Of a DNA stretch of 29,618 nucleotides, positions 1-7,618 are shown one piece after another. The notes beneath the pieces were generated by a model. The model was given only the letters and a program-made list of their open reading frames with translations, had not been told where the DNA came from and did not search any database. Location of the stretch: NCBI GenBank assembly GCA_964422195.1, contig CAYRAF010000011.1, forward strand, positions 1 through 29,618. Direction: 5' to 3'. The translations under genes were made by a program, and so were the position numbers. Origin of the DNA: CALVUP01 sp964422195. GTDB taxonomy: Bacteria > Bacillota_I > Bacilli_A > RF39 > UBA660. Each line of letters begins with the position of its first letter. Position 1 is the first letter of the stretch.

Positions 1-348
1 CAAATCAAATTTAATATATTTATTACACATAACATCAGGATTAGGTGTTCTTCCTTTTTTTAATTCATCTAAAAAGTAAGTAAAAACATAATCCCAATAT
101 TCTTTTACAAAGTCTATTCTATGTAGTTTTATACCAAGCTTATCACACACTTCTTTAGCATCATTATAATCTTGTTCTTGAGGACATATATTGTTTTCTA
201 ATGTAGGATTACCATTAATATCATTATTTATAGAAGCATCCCAATTTCTCATAAATAATCCTTCAACATTATAACCATCTTCTAATAATTTAATTGCTGC
301 TACTGAAGAATCTACACCGCCTGACATACCAATAATAACTTTTTTCAT
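1..348 (-). CDS. mnmA: tRNA-specific 2-thiouridylase MnmA (partial, 3' end outside window)
   Basis: MnmA activates C2 of U34 in the tRNAs for Lys, Glu and Gln with ATP and installs sulfur delivered by a persulfide donor; it is a cytoplasmic enzyme. The first 116 residues are visible. They start MKKVIIGMSGGVDSSV, the PP-loop ATP site of the N-type ATP pyrophosphatase fold, followed by GLFMRNWD. Near the cut edge comes NPDVMCNKYIKF with Cys108, which corresponds to the first catalytic cysteine of the family. The family length is about 360 residues, so about two thirds lies beyond position 1. The start is the ATG at 346-348, 25 bases below a strong -10 box that overlaps the end of the upstream spoIIM-like gene, so it probably has its own transcript. 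Identification is firm from motif order and spacing. Confidence 0.95.
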   Translation of the reverse strand, partial: MKKVIIGMSGGVDSSVAAIKLLEDGYNVEGLFMRNWDASINNDINGNPTLENNICPQEQDYNDAKEVCDKLGIKLHRIDFVKEYWDYVFTYFLDELKKGRTPNPDVMCNKYIKFDL

Positions 349-372
349 AATATCACACTTCTTTACTAACTT

Positions 373-401
373 ATTATACTCTATATTACATAATTTGTAA
401 A
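373..401 (-). promoter_or_regulatory. Sigma-A-type promoter of mnmA
   Basis: Reading the minus strand, TTTACA (396-401) is followed after exactly 17 bases by a perfect TATAAT (373-378). The mnmA start codon begins 25 bases further on. The -35 box and most of the spacer lie inside the last codons of the spoIIM-like gene, whose stop is at 381-383. The housekeeping gene can therefore be expressed independently of the membrane-protein gene upstream. Confidence 0.7.
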
Positions 402-980
402 AAGTTTAAATAAAATTGGTGATAAAAAAGTTTCTATGATAGAACATACTAATATAACAACAAAGGCAATTAGTAGTACTTTTAAATACTTTCTAGCATA
501 CTTTTTTAAATTTTCTTCTTGCTTTAAAAATAAATAATTAAATAATTTTTTTGAAAATGTAAAAGCAAAGTAACTAAGTAATATATAAATAATCATAATT
601 ATTATATGATGAGGAAATATATATAATATAGCGCCTAGTATTCCTTTGATTTTATATATATTAATAATTGATCCTATCGAAAAACCTAATATAAAACCTT
701 TTAGAAATAATAAAAATAAAATTATAGGAATACCAATTATTGATATACCTAGTATCCATATTAATATTGTATATAAAAATGATGATGAAAAACTATTAAT
801 AAATGTTTTATAATAATTTATGTTATTATTATTAATATTATATATATATTTACTAATAGAACTTTCTACTAATAACTTATCCCCTTTAGATATAATAAAA
901 GAAAAAATAAAACCAGAAATTATTCCTATAATAGCTAGTCCAATTAAAAAAACATATTTTTTCTTTTGTTTTAATTTCAT
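381..980 (-). CDS. spoIIM: SpoIIM-family membrane protein (stage II sporulation protein M)
   Basis: The 199-residue product is an integral membrane protein with a lysine-rich N-terminal tail and about five hydrophobic segments. Residues 93-103 (LKGFILGFSIG) and the later GILGAILYIFPHH (about 113-125) match the signature of the SpoIIM/DUF95 family, in which a glycine-rich helix pair precedes a conserved proline. In sporulating Firmicutes SpoIIM recruits the SpoIID/SpoIIP peptidoglycan hydrolases that drive engulfment; relatives also occur in lineages not known to sporulate. The ATG at 978-980 follows the ribosome site TAGGTGAT. The gene is divergent from the 28-residue miniprotein gene, with about 98 bases between them. 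The family call is confident; a sporulation role in this organism is inference. Confidence 0.8.
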   Translation of the reverse strand: MKLKQKKKYVFLIGLAIIGIISGFIFSFIISKGDKLLVESSISKYIYNINNNNINYYKTFINSFSSSFLYTILIWILGISIIGIPIILFLLFLKGFILGFSIGSIINIYKIKGILGAILYIFPHHIIIMIIYILLSYFAFTFSKKLFNYLFLKQEENLKKYARKYLKVLLIAFVVILVCSIIETFLSPILFKLFTNYVI

Positions 981-1030
981 ATTATCACCTAGTTAAGTAT
1001 ATTAAACATAATAAAAAATATACTTATTAA

Positions 1031-1059
1031 TTTACTTTTTCAATATTTTTTATTATAAT
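1031..1059 (+). promoter_or_regulatory. Promoter of the 28-residue membrane miniprotein; palindromic -10 region
   Basis: TTTACT (1031-1036), a 17-base spacer and TATAAT (1054-1059). The -10 is part of a perfect 10-base palindrome, TATAATTATA (1054-1063). The 25 bases 1054-1078, covering -10, palindrome and ribosome site, are identical to minus-strand 19542-19518 upstream of the GT2-TagF gene at 16849-19518. The -35 hexamer and the spacer length are also the same there. Confidence 0.65.
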
Positions 1060-1078
1060 TATACTTGAGGTGTAAAAA

Positions 1079-1165
1079 ATGAGTAAAAGAGCATTAAAAA
1101 TATCTGCGGTAATACTACTACTTATAATGCTTGGTAGTGTGGTATGTAGTTTATTTTATTTTTAA
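1079..1165 (+). CDS. 28-residue single-helix membrane miniprotein (Prli42/DUF4044-like)
   Basis: This is the only plus-strand gene supported in the window. ATG at 1079-1081 follows the ribosome site GAGGTG with a six-base spacer, behind a good promoter, and the reading frame ends at TAA 1163-1165 directly in front of a terminator hairpin. The peptide begins MSKRALKISAV, a short basic cytoplasmic end, followed by about 17 hydrophobic residues (LLLIMLGSVV and on), and ends SLFYF. This pattern (basic start, one helix, a few residues outside) recalls the Firmicute miniproteins Prli42, which tethers the Listeria stressosome to the membrane, and DUF4044. I cannot separate those two by eye, and homology at this length is tentative. 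That it is an expressed gene is supported by promoter, ribosome site and terminator together. Confidence 0.7.
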   Translation: MSKRALKISAVILLLIMLGSVVCSLFYF

Positions 1166-1195
1166 AAAAAATTAAGATTTTATTCTTAATTTTTT
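1166..1195. terminator. Bidirectional terminator between convergent genes
   Basis: AAAAAATTAAGA (1166-1177) pairs with TCTTAATTTTTT (1184-1195) over 12 bases around a six-base loop. It gives a hairpin with a U-run on either strand. It ends the miniprotein transcript on the plus strand and the acyltransferase transcript on the minus strand, whose stop codon (1172-1174) lies inside the stem. Confidence 0.75.
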
Positions 1196-2065
1196 TATTT
1201 TTCTATTTATTTTTTTAGTAAGCATTTTCACTTTATTATTTTGTTTATTACCAATAGCAAATCTGTTTTGAGTTTTATTAATTAAATTTTTATTAATATA
1301 TAATAGTTTATCATTGACTTCAGTTAAATCATTTAATTCTTTCTCAATAACATTAATAATATTATTTTTTTCTCTATAAATAAAATTATTTTTTTTCTTA
1401 AAAAGAGAGCTATCCATAGTTTCTTTTTTTGTATATTTATGCACACACGGTGAATCCCAAAATACTTTTTTCTTAATTACTTTAGCAGGTATTCCACCAC
1501 CTACACAATTTGATGGAAACTTAGTAGATATAAGTGATTTAGCACCAATAATACTTCCTGATCCAATTTTGGCTCCCTTAAGTACTATAACATCTTGTCC
1601 AATCCATACATGATCTCCTATATAAATGCTCTTACTATAGTTTATTCTTCTTTTAGTTTTCATACTATACATTAAATGAGGATCTGCTGTGCGCATACAT
1701 ATATTAGTTGAAAATAAGCAATTATCTCCAATAATAACATTTTTTTCTTCAGAAATTATACATTGCAAAACTTTGTTAAAATAATTGTTTTTTCCAAAAT
1801 ATAATACATTGTTATTATTAATAAAAACTTTTAAACAATATTTATGAAAATTTTCATTTAAATATATCAGTGAATTATTACCATTAAATTCAATATCACA
1901 ATCTTCTAAAACAATAGTTTTTTCAGTATTTAAATAAAGAATATTATTGGTACCTGAAAAACTAATAGTCGTATTATTTAGTACAATATTTTTCTTATTA
2001 CTATAAATAATCTTATTTTCTTTTAATTTTGAAAAATCTTTTATACTTCTTATTATTTCACTCAT
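1172..2065 (-). CDS. Left-handed beta-helix (hexapeptide-repeat) acyltransferase
   Basis: The 297-residue protein has a solenoid core made of hexapeptide repeats from about residue 25 to 200. The most typical part is IYIGDHVWIGQDVIVLKGAKIGSGSIIGAKSLIS (147-180, written here in full only as motif IGDHVWIG plus repeats). His130 in TADPH is the likely catalytic base, and GGIPAKVI (189-196) is the usual end of the fold. This architecture is that of CoA-dependent O- or N-acetyltransferases that modify sugars or polyols in surface polysaccharides. The C-terminal 85 residues are Lys/Asn-rich and probably helical. It is the last gene of an operon with two TagF-family genes, 27 bases behind the upstream gene, with AAAGGA before the ATG. 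The acceptor is unknown; acylation of the teichoic-acid-like polymer is an inference from location. Confidence 0.8.
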   Translation of the reverse strand: MSEIIRSIKDFSKLKENKIIYSNKKNIVLNNTTISFSGTNNILYLNTEKTIVLEDCDIEFNGNNSLIYLNENFHKYCLKVFINNNNVLYFGKNNYFNKVLQCIISEEKNVIIGDNCLFSTNICMRTADPHLMYSMKTKRRINYSKSIYIGDHVWIGQDVIVLKGAKIGSGSIIGAKSLISTKFPSNCVGGGIPAKVIKKKVFWDSPCVHKYTKKETMDSSLFKKKNNFIYREKNNIINVIEKELNDLTEVNDKLLYINKNLINKTQNRFAIGNKQNNKVKMLTKKINRKIKKLRIKS

Positions 2066-2092
2066 GTATTAATATCCTTTCGCTAGCTAATT

Positions 2093-3217
2093 TTACTTTA
2101 AAAAATTATATATAAGATTCAATAATTTTTGAGTGCAACCTTCTTTTGGTATATCTATATATTTTTTACTAAATCTTTTAATTTTATTTAAATCATATTT
2201 GTTATGTTCAATAGCATCAACAATATTTTTTGAATCATCTGAAATTAAACCAGGCATAGACTTTTTAAAATCTATATAAAAGTCCCTATTATTGACGTAT
2301 TCATTATAATCATAGGTATAAAAATAAATAGGTTTATTTAAAAGTGATAATTCAAAAACAATTGCTGAATAATCTGTTATGATATAATCCGCTAAAAAAG
2401 CAAATTTAATAGTTGTATGTCTATTATCGATAATAACCCTTTTATCTTTAACATTTACTTTACTATTTGGATGTAGTTTTATAATTAATTCATATTTATT
2501 AAAGTCTATATTATCTATAAGATCTTGTATTTTTTTTGAATCTTTATTATTCTTTCTGAATGTTGGACAATAAAGAATTATTTTTTTCTTAGTTTTCTTT
2601 AAAATCGGATATTCTTGTTTTAGCATGTCTATAACTTCTTGTTGGTAATCTTTATTAACCAATCTATCAACAACTGGTAATGGATCTATAAATATTTTAT
2701 TTATATCTGTATTAAAAGCTTCAGCAAAATATTTAGCGCATTCATTACTACTAGCCATAACATAATCATAATTTTTATGCATATTCATTAAATAGGCTAA
2801 TTTTTTATTACTCCCCTCTTTGGTATCTAATATACTATAGCCAAACTTTTTTAAAGCTCCCATAGCATGCCACATTTGAATTATTGTTAACTTTTTTTTA
2901 TGATGTAAGTTACTTACCGTTATAGAGTAAGTATCTAGTATAGCTACTTTAGATGTAGCTAAATGATACATTTCTTTTAGTAAATGAAAAGAATATATTA
3001 TATAACCTTTTATATTTTTATTAATTCTTTTGCAAGATATTATAATTTTTGTATCAGGGTTATCATTTTTAATTCTATTAATCAAAATATTATAATTAAT
3101 ATTAGATCTGTCCATTTGTCTACTAATAAAAATAATTTTATTTTTAGTTGGAAATAATTTTAGAATCGTATATATAATATTTATAATAATTTTAAATATA
3201 TATATTAATATTTTCAT
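2093..3217 (-). CDS. TagB/TarL-like CDP-polyol phosphotransferase, stand-alone
   Basis: The 374-residue protein has the features of the CDP-glycerol glycerophosphotransferase family (PF04464). These are a hydrophobic N-terminal helix (1-22), QMWHAMGALKKFGYS with His117 (114-128), LYCPTFRKN (about 215-223), IKLHP with His249 (246-250), and the nucleotide-binding signature ITDYSAIVFE (280-289). The family moves glycerol-phosphate or ribitol-phosphate from the CDP-activated form onto a lipid-linked acceptor or growing chain at the inner membrane face. It is short, like TagB/TarB primases or a TarL catalytic domain without an extra N-terminal domain. It starts 7 bases after the preceding fusion gene, with AGGTGGA in front of the ATG, so the two are probably co-translated. 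With tarI/tarJ next door, ribitol-phosphate is a likely substrate, but a glycerol-phosphate primer role cannot be excluded. Confidence 0.85.
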   Translation of the reverse strand: MKILIYIFKIIINIIYTILKLFPTKNKIIFISRQMDRSNINYNILINRIKNDNPDTKIIISCKRINKNIKGYIIYSFHLLKEMYHLATSKVAILDTYSITVSNLHHKKKLTIIQMWHAMGALKKFGYSILDTKEGSNKKLAYLMNMHKNYDYVMASSNECAKYFAEAFNTDINKIFIDPLPVVDRLVNKDYQQEVIDMLKQEYPILKKTKKKIILYCPTFRKNNKDSKKIQDLIDNIDFNKYELIIKLHPNSKVNVKDKRVIIDNRHTTIKFAFLADYIITDYSAIVFELSLLNKPIYFYTYDYNEYVNNRDFYIDFKKSMPGLISDDSKNIVDAIEHNKYDLNKIKRFSKKYIDIPKEGCTQKLLNLIYNFLK

Positions 3218-3224
3218 AATCCAC

Positions 3225-5762
3225 CTACTTCTTTTTTATAATTAATTCTTCAACTACCCTCTTAGTACTATTACCATCACATGATGAACAAAAATAGTCA
3301 TAAAATTTTTCAATCTTCTTAGTATCAACCTTACTATCCTTCACACATTTTATTAATTCTTTAACATTTTTAGCAGTGCTTCCATACATATATTTATCAA
3401 AATCATAATAGAAATCTCTACTAGCGACATATTCATCATAATCAGGTATAAAGAAAATCACAGGTTTTTTAAAAAATGAATATTCAAATATAACTGAAGA
3501 ATAATCAGTAATTAATATATCAGTTACAAAAAGTAAATCATTAATTTCTCTTTCACTAGAAAAGTCAAAATAGAATTGATTATCAATAATATCTGGTATA
3601 TCTTTGATAAAAGGATGCAATTTAAGTAAAAATACATATTCATCTTTCAATTCTTCCTTAATTTTTTTGAAATCCAACCATTTATAATTATAATAGGCAC
3701 TTTTTTGACCATTACCCCTAAACGTTGGAGCAAATAAAATAACTTTTTTATTTTTAATAAATGGGTATTTTTTCTTTAATTTGTTTATTATATTATTTTT
3801 ATATTTATCATCAAAGAAAATGTCTGTTCTAGGTATTCCTAAAGCATGTACTTTATCTATTGTTATTCCAAATGCTTCACTATAGTTTTTTCTTATATTT
3901 TCACTACTTACAATAGTAGCAGTATAATTTTTATGAGTTAAGCTTTTTACACTAGGTCCTCCTACTTTTCCCATTCTACTATAACCAACTGTTTTAAAAG
4001 CTCCCATAGCATGCCATAGCTGAATTAATTCTTGATTTTTTCTAAGTTTTAAAGCGTAAATCATAGGATAAAAATCATCTAATAGGATAAATTTTGAACT
4101 AGCGATTAACTTCATTAGATTTAATTTTTCTTTAAAACTATATCTATTATTTAAACTCTTTTTTAATACTTGGTTAGTTTCAATATCTTTATACTTTTTT
4201 AACTCATTATAAACAAATTCAAAGTTACCAGTTAAACTATCTCTTGATGCAGATAAAAATAATACTTTATTACTATTTAATTCATATTTTTTACAATAAT
4301 ACTTGTATAATAAAATATAACTACTTCTTCTAAGTTTTTGTAATGTTCTCTTAATTAGTGATTTACTTTTTCTGTAAAAATAACTAATAGGAGTATATAA
4401 TTTTAAATTTATTAATAATTGTTTAATTAATATTTTCTTTCTTTTCTTTTTTATTATAATTTTTTTGTTTTTAATACTATAATTATAGAAAAAATCACTT
4501 TCCTTATTTAATTTAATAGTATATGATGGATAATTATATAATAATTCATCTATTGATATATAATTTTTATTTTTAAACTTATATTTAAAATTAGTTTCAT
4601 AAATATTATCAATATAAGAATTAGCATAGATAGGAAAATAACTTACATCAAAATTTTCTAATGAACTTTTTTCTAATAAATCAAATGATTTTTCAATAGT
4701 ACCAGATATATATTTATTAGTAATATCATTAATATTTATAATTATTTTATTCTTATATTTATAATCATTTTTATTGGTACTAATGATGATATTTTCACCT
4801 TTTAAGTTATACTTATATACAATATCCTTGAAATACAATAAAGCCATACGTGTTCTTACTTTTAAATAACTTAATTTCATAATATCTTCTTCTGAAATGT
4901 TATTTAGCAATTCTTTTAATGATTTTATCATTCTACTTCTTAATGATTTATTATTTGTATATGGTAAAAGTTTATCTTCCTCTAATCTCCAACGTAAATT
5001 ATTTAATGTTAGATTTATAATATATTTATTATTAGGGTTATCACTAAGTAATTTAGTATAATACTCAATGTATTTTTTATAATCTTTTAACGTAATACTA
5101 AACTTTGATATTGTGTTAGTGTTATGAAGTCTATAATAGTATACACATTCGCTACAATACCCTATTTTACCTTTTTCTAAAATAATGTTAGTAGCATATT
5201 TTTCATCTTCACCAATTTTTAAATTTCTATCAAAATAAAGATTATCCTTAAATTTATTTTTAATACAATAATTAATAGTTGTTTGTATTAATTCAGGTTT
5301 TTTATTTATATCATAAATTGTATTGCTACTATTATATAGTCTATTATATCTAAAATGTTTTTTTAGTCCATTTGGTTTAGAGTATATTAGTGGGTAAACA
5401 ACTATATCAATTTTATTATAATTTTTTTCAAAAAAAGTATAAATACATTTACAAGTATTATTTGATATATAATCATCTGAATCTAAAAATAAAATATATT
5501 TTCCTAAAGCTTTTTTTATACCATTATTTCTAGCAGTAGATACGCCTTTATTTTTTTGATTTATAACTATTATATTATCATATCTATCACTGTAATCTTT
5601 GCATATATTATAGCTATTATCAATGCTGCCGTCATTTACAAGTATAACTTGTATTTTTGAAAAATCATAATCTTGATTGATAATAGAATCAATACTATCT
5701 TTAATATATTTTTCACTATTATATACAGGTATAATAATACTAAAATCATATTTATATATCAT
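3225..5762 (-). CDS. Bifunctional GT2 glycosyltransferase - TagF/TarL-type polyol-phosphate polymerase
   Basis: This 845-residue fusion starts with a GT-A type GT2 domain: FSIIIPVYNSEKYI (7-20), VNDGS (42-46) and the DSDD metal/nucleotide motif (94-97). A middle region of about 200 residues (230-480) follows; it is basic toward its end and probably membrane-associated. Residues 490-845 are a complete TagF-like domain: QLWHAMGAFKTVGYS with His584, LFAPTFRGN (676-684), LLKLHP (712-717) and ITDYSSVIFE (751-760). The protein could add a sugar and polymerise polyol-phosphate in one chain, giving a repeat with sugar in or on the backbone. It is the first gene of a three-gene operon with its own extended -10 promoter. 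AGAGGTGGGA precedes the ATG. The substrates are inferred from tarI/tarJ nearby and not from the sequence itself. Confidence 0.88.
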   Translation of the reverse strand: MIYKYDFSIIIPVYNSEKYIKDSIDSIINQDYDFSKIQVILVNDGSIDNSYNICKDYSDRYDNIIVINQKNKGVSTARNNGIKKALGKYILFLDSDDYISNNTCKCIYTFFEKNYNKIDIVVYPLIYSKPNGLKKHFRYNRLYNSSNTIYDINKKPELIQTTINYCIKNKFKDNLYFDRNLKIGEDEKYATNIILEKGKIGYCSECVYYYRLHNTNTISKFSITLKDYKKYIEYYTKLLSDNPNNKYIINLTLNNLRWRLEEDKLLPYTNNKSLRSRMIKSLKELLNNISEEDIMKLSYLKVRTRMALLYFKDIVYKYNLKGENIIISTNKNDYKYKNKIIININDITNKYISGTIEKSFDLLEKSSLENFDVSYFPIYANSYIDNIYETNFKYKFKNKNYISIDELLYNYPSYTIKLNKESDFFYNYSIKNKKIIIKKKRKKILIKQLLINLKLYTPISYFYRKSKSLIKRTLQKLRRSSYILLYKYYCKKYELNSNKVLFLSASRDSLTGNFEFVYNELKKYKDIETNQVLKKSLNNRYSFKEKLNLMKLIASSKFILLDDFYPMIYALKLRKNQELIQLWHAMGAFKTVGYSRMGKVGGPSVKSLTHKNYTATIVSSENIRKNYSEAFGITIDKVHALGIPRTDIFFDDKYKNNIINKLKKKYPFIKNKKVILFAPTFRGNGQKSAYYNYKWLDFKKIKEELKDEYVFLLKLHPFIKDIPDIIDNQFYFDFSSEREINDLLFVTDILITDYSSVIFEYSFFKKPVIFFIPDYDEYVASRDFYYDFDKYMYGSTAKNVKELIKCVKDSKVDTKKIEKFYDYFCSSCDGNSTKRVVEELIIKKK

Positions 5763-5780
5763 AATCCCACCTCTAATATA

Positions 5781-5809
5781 ATTTTATCATAATAAAAAAG
5801 TGCATACAA
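5781..5809 (-). promoter_or_regulatory. Extended -10 promoter of the three-gene TagF-family operon
   Basis: Minus-strand TGATAAAAT (rc of 5781-5789) is an extended -10 (TGn before TAAAAT). A weak -35, TTGTAT (5804-5809), lies 17 bases upstream, inside the terminator of tarJ. An identical TGATAAAAT is found in front of the gtrA-lysozyme operon at 10557-10565. Confidence 0.5.
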
Positions 5810-5827
5810 CGATATATACACACTTTT
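5794..5827 (-). terminator. Terminator of the tarI-tarJ operon
   Basis: On the minus strand AAAAGTG pairs with CACTTTT. The stem can be lengthened by several A-T and G-T pairs toward a short loop, and a run of six U follows (complement of 5794-5799). It begins 8 bases after the tarJ stop. Confidence 0.7.
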
Positions 5828-5834
5828 ACACTTT

Positions 5835-6851
5835 TTAAATATCCCATTTCATTATTGTTTTAAAAGGATTATTAATATCTTTATCAAATGCATAATTCAT
5901 ATCTTTAATAGTTTTTATAACAACCTCATCTGAAATAATATTGGACATTATTTGTTGTATTTTTTTATCCTTTAATATTTTAATACATTCATTAAAATCA
6001 TTATAACTACTTCTACTATTACCTATTAGTGTTATCCCTTTTTCAAGTATCATTCTGGTATTTATAGCAACATTATTTTCAGATACCCCCATTAATGCAA
6101 TAGTACCTTCTGGATGAATCATATCAATTATTTGATTAATTGCATCTTCTGAGTATCTACCACCAACGCATTCAAAAGCATGATCAACTTTAATATTACT
6201 TAAATCATCATTTACCATATAAGTTTCATCTGCAAATGAAAAATAATCAAGTTTTTCTTTTATTGCTCCAAATACAATTAATTTTGTTTTTGGATATAAA
6301 TGTTTAATAAGTACGGAAAGTGCATAACCGACATTACCATCTCCCCATACTCCAATAACTTCATTTTTTTTGTGAGATACCTTTTTAAACTTATCTATAG
6401 CATTCATACCTACACTCATAAGTTCTAATAAAACTGCAATTTTTTCATCAATACCATCAAATTCAATAATTCTATTACGATCTATAACTACAAAACTTTG
6501 CATAAAACCATCATAACCACTGGATCTAAAGTAACTACTTCTTAAGTAGTTTTCTTTAATAACTTCATCAACCTCAGTTGGAGTAGTTGGAATCATAACC
6601 ACCTTAGTCCCTTTCTTTATTTTTCCTTTAGGATCATATAAAACTTTTCCAACTGCTTCATGTATTAATGCCATTGGTAGTTTTTTCTTTAATGCATTTT
6701 TATCTCTATTACCTGTGTAATAGCGCATATCAGCAGCACATATTGATAAATAGGTAGGTCTAACTATGATATCATTATCTTTCATCTTTTCTTCTATTTG
6801 CTCAGCTTTTATAACTCTAGGAGATGTAAGTCTATAAGCTTGATTAATCAT
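5835..6851 (-). CDS. tarJ: Ribulose-5-phosphate reductase TarJ
   Basis: TarJ reduces D-ribulose-5-phosphate to D-ribitol-5-phosphate with NADPH, the first step to CDP-ribitol for poly(ribitol-phosphate) wall teichoic acid. The 338-residue protein is a zinc-type medium-chain dehydrogenase. It has Cys38 in YLSICAADMRYYTG, His64-Glu65 in LIHEAVG, Glu143 in LLELMSVGMNAID and the Rossmann turn WGDGNVGY (169-176). The phrase SICAADMRYYTG is characteristic of TarJ within this superfamily. The ATG (6849-6851) shares one base with the tarI stop (TAATG), with GAGGT just upstream, so the two are translationally coupled. A general sorbitol-type dehydrogenase is the alternative, but coupling to TarI makes TarJ much more likely. 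The length is normal. Confidence 0.93.
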   Translation of the reverse strand: MINQAYRLTSPRVIKAEQIEEKMKDNDIIVRPTYLSICAADMRYYTGNRDKNALKKKLPMALIHEAVGKVLYDPKGKIKKGTKVVMIPTTPTEVDEVIKENYLRSSYFRSSGYDGFMQSFVVIDRNRIIEFDGIDEKIAVLLELMSVGMNAIDKFKKVSHKKNEVIGVWGDGNVGYALSVLIKHLYPKTKLIVFGAIKEKLDYFSFADETYMVNDDLSNIKVDHAFECVGGRYSEDAINQIIDMIHPEGTIALMGVSENNVAINTRMILEKGITLIGNSRSSYNDFNECIKILKDKKIQQIMSNIISDEVVIKTIKDMNYAFDKDINNPFKTIMKWDI

Positions 6852-7567
6852 TATTTATTACCTCTTTCTAATAAAATAGCATTTGCTAATTTTAAGTCAA
6901 ACATATTTGTTATCTTTATATTAAATTCTTCTCCTTTTACTATCTTAACTTTTTGATTATTCAAAACAAATATTTTACATGCATCAGTCAATTTACTTTT
7001 TTCATCTTCATTCATTTTATCATGTAATTCTAATAGTTTTTTTAGTTTAAATGTTTGAGGAGTTTGTCCATTAAATAAATACTTTCTATTTGGAATATTA
7101 TCTAATGTCTCCAAATCTTCTTTTACTTCCACGATAGTATCAGTAGTCTTAATACAGGTATCAACTGCGTCAGCATCATTTAAACCATCTATATTATCTT
7201 CAATAATTTTATATGTTATAAAAGGCCTAACTGCATCATGAGTTATTATAATATCATCATCATTAAGTCCGAAGTTTTCTTTAATATAATAGCAACCATT
7301 CATAACAGTGTCATCTCTTTTTTCTCCACCCTCAATTATTATAATATTATCTTTATCACTAATATACTTGTTTATCAAATCCTCAGTATATGAAGTCCAA
7401 TCACTTGAGACACATACTATTATCTTGTCAATTTTATCACATAGTAAGAATTGCTCAATTGTATGAATAATAATTGGCTTATCCCCCAACTTTAAAAATT
7501 GTTTAGGTAACTCTGTATTTCCCATACGAGAACCCAATCCTGCTGCTAATATTTCAGCATATACCAT
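6851..7567 (-). CDS. tarI: Ribitol-5-phosphate cytidylyltransferase TarI
   Basis: TarI makes CDP-ribitol from CTP and D-ribitol-5-phosphate; the product is the donor for TarK/TarL-type polymerases. The 238-residue protein is of the IspD/TarI superfamily. It has EILAAGLGSRMG (5-16) for CTP binding, PKQFLKLG (21-28), and the downstream THDAVRPFI motif typical of this group. It could be mistaken for IspD of isoprenoid synthesis, but the immediate TarJ partner and one-base overlap argue for TarI. GGAAGGTGA precedes the ATG at 7565-7567. The gene has its own promoter directly behind the terminator of the lysozyme gene. The supply of CDP-ribitol fits the three TagF-family enzymes in this window. 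Confidence 0.92.
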   Translation of the reverse strand: MVYAEILAAGLGSRMGNTELPKQFLKLGDKPIIIHTIEQFLLCDKIDKIIVCVSSDWTSYTEDLINKYISDKDNIIIIEGGEKRDDTVMNGCYYIKENFGLNDDDIIITHDAVRPFITYKIIEDNIDGLNDADAVDTCIKTTDTIVEVKEDLETLDNIPNRKYLFNGQTPQTFKLKKLLELHDKMNEDEKSKLTDACKIFVLNNQKVKIVKGEEFNIKITNMFDLKLANAILLERGNK

Positions 7568-7587
7568 AATATCACCTTCCTATAATA

Positions 7588-7617
7588 ATTATATCAAAAA
7601 AAGACAAATTATGTCTT
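7588..7617 (-). promoter_or_regulatory. Extended -10 promoter of tarI-tarJ
   Basis: The minus strand has TGATATAAT: a perfect TATAAT (7588-7593) preceded by TGA. AAGACA (7612-7617) lies 18 bases upstream as a four-of-six -35. That -35 is also the upstream arm of the terminator that ends the lysozyme gene, so the two elements overlap. Confidence 0.5.
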
Positions 7618-7618
7618 T
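7596..7618 (-). terminator. Terminator of the gtrA-lysozyme operon
   Basis: Minus-strand AAAGACA (7612-7618) and TGTCTTT (7600-7606) form a seven-base stem with a five-base loop, followed by further U residues. The stem overlaps the lysozyme stop codon at 7617-7619. Confidence 0.7.
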
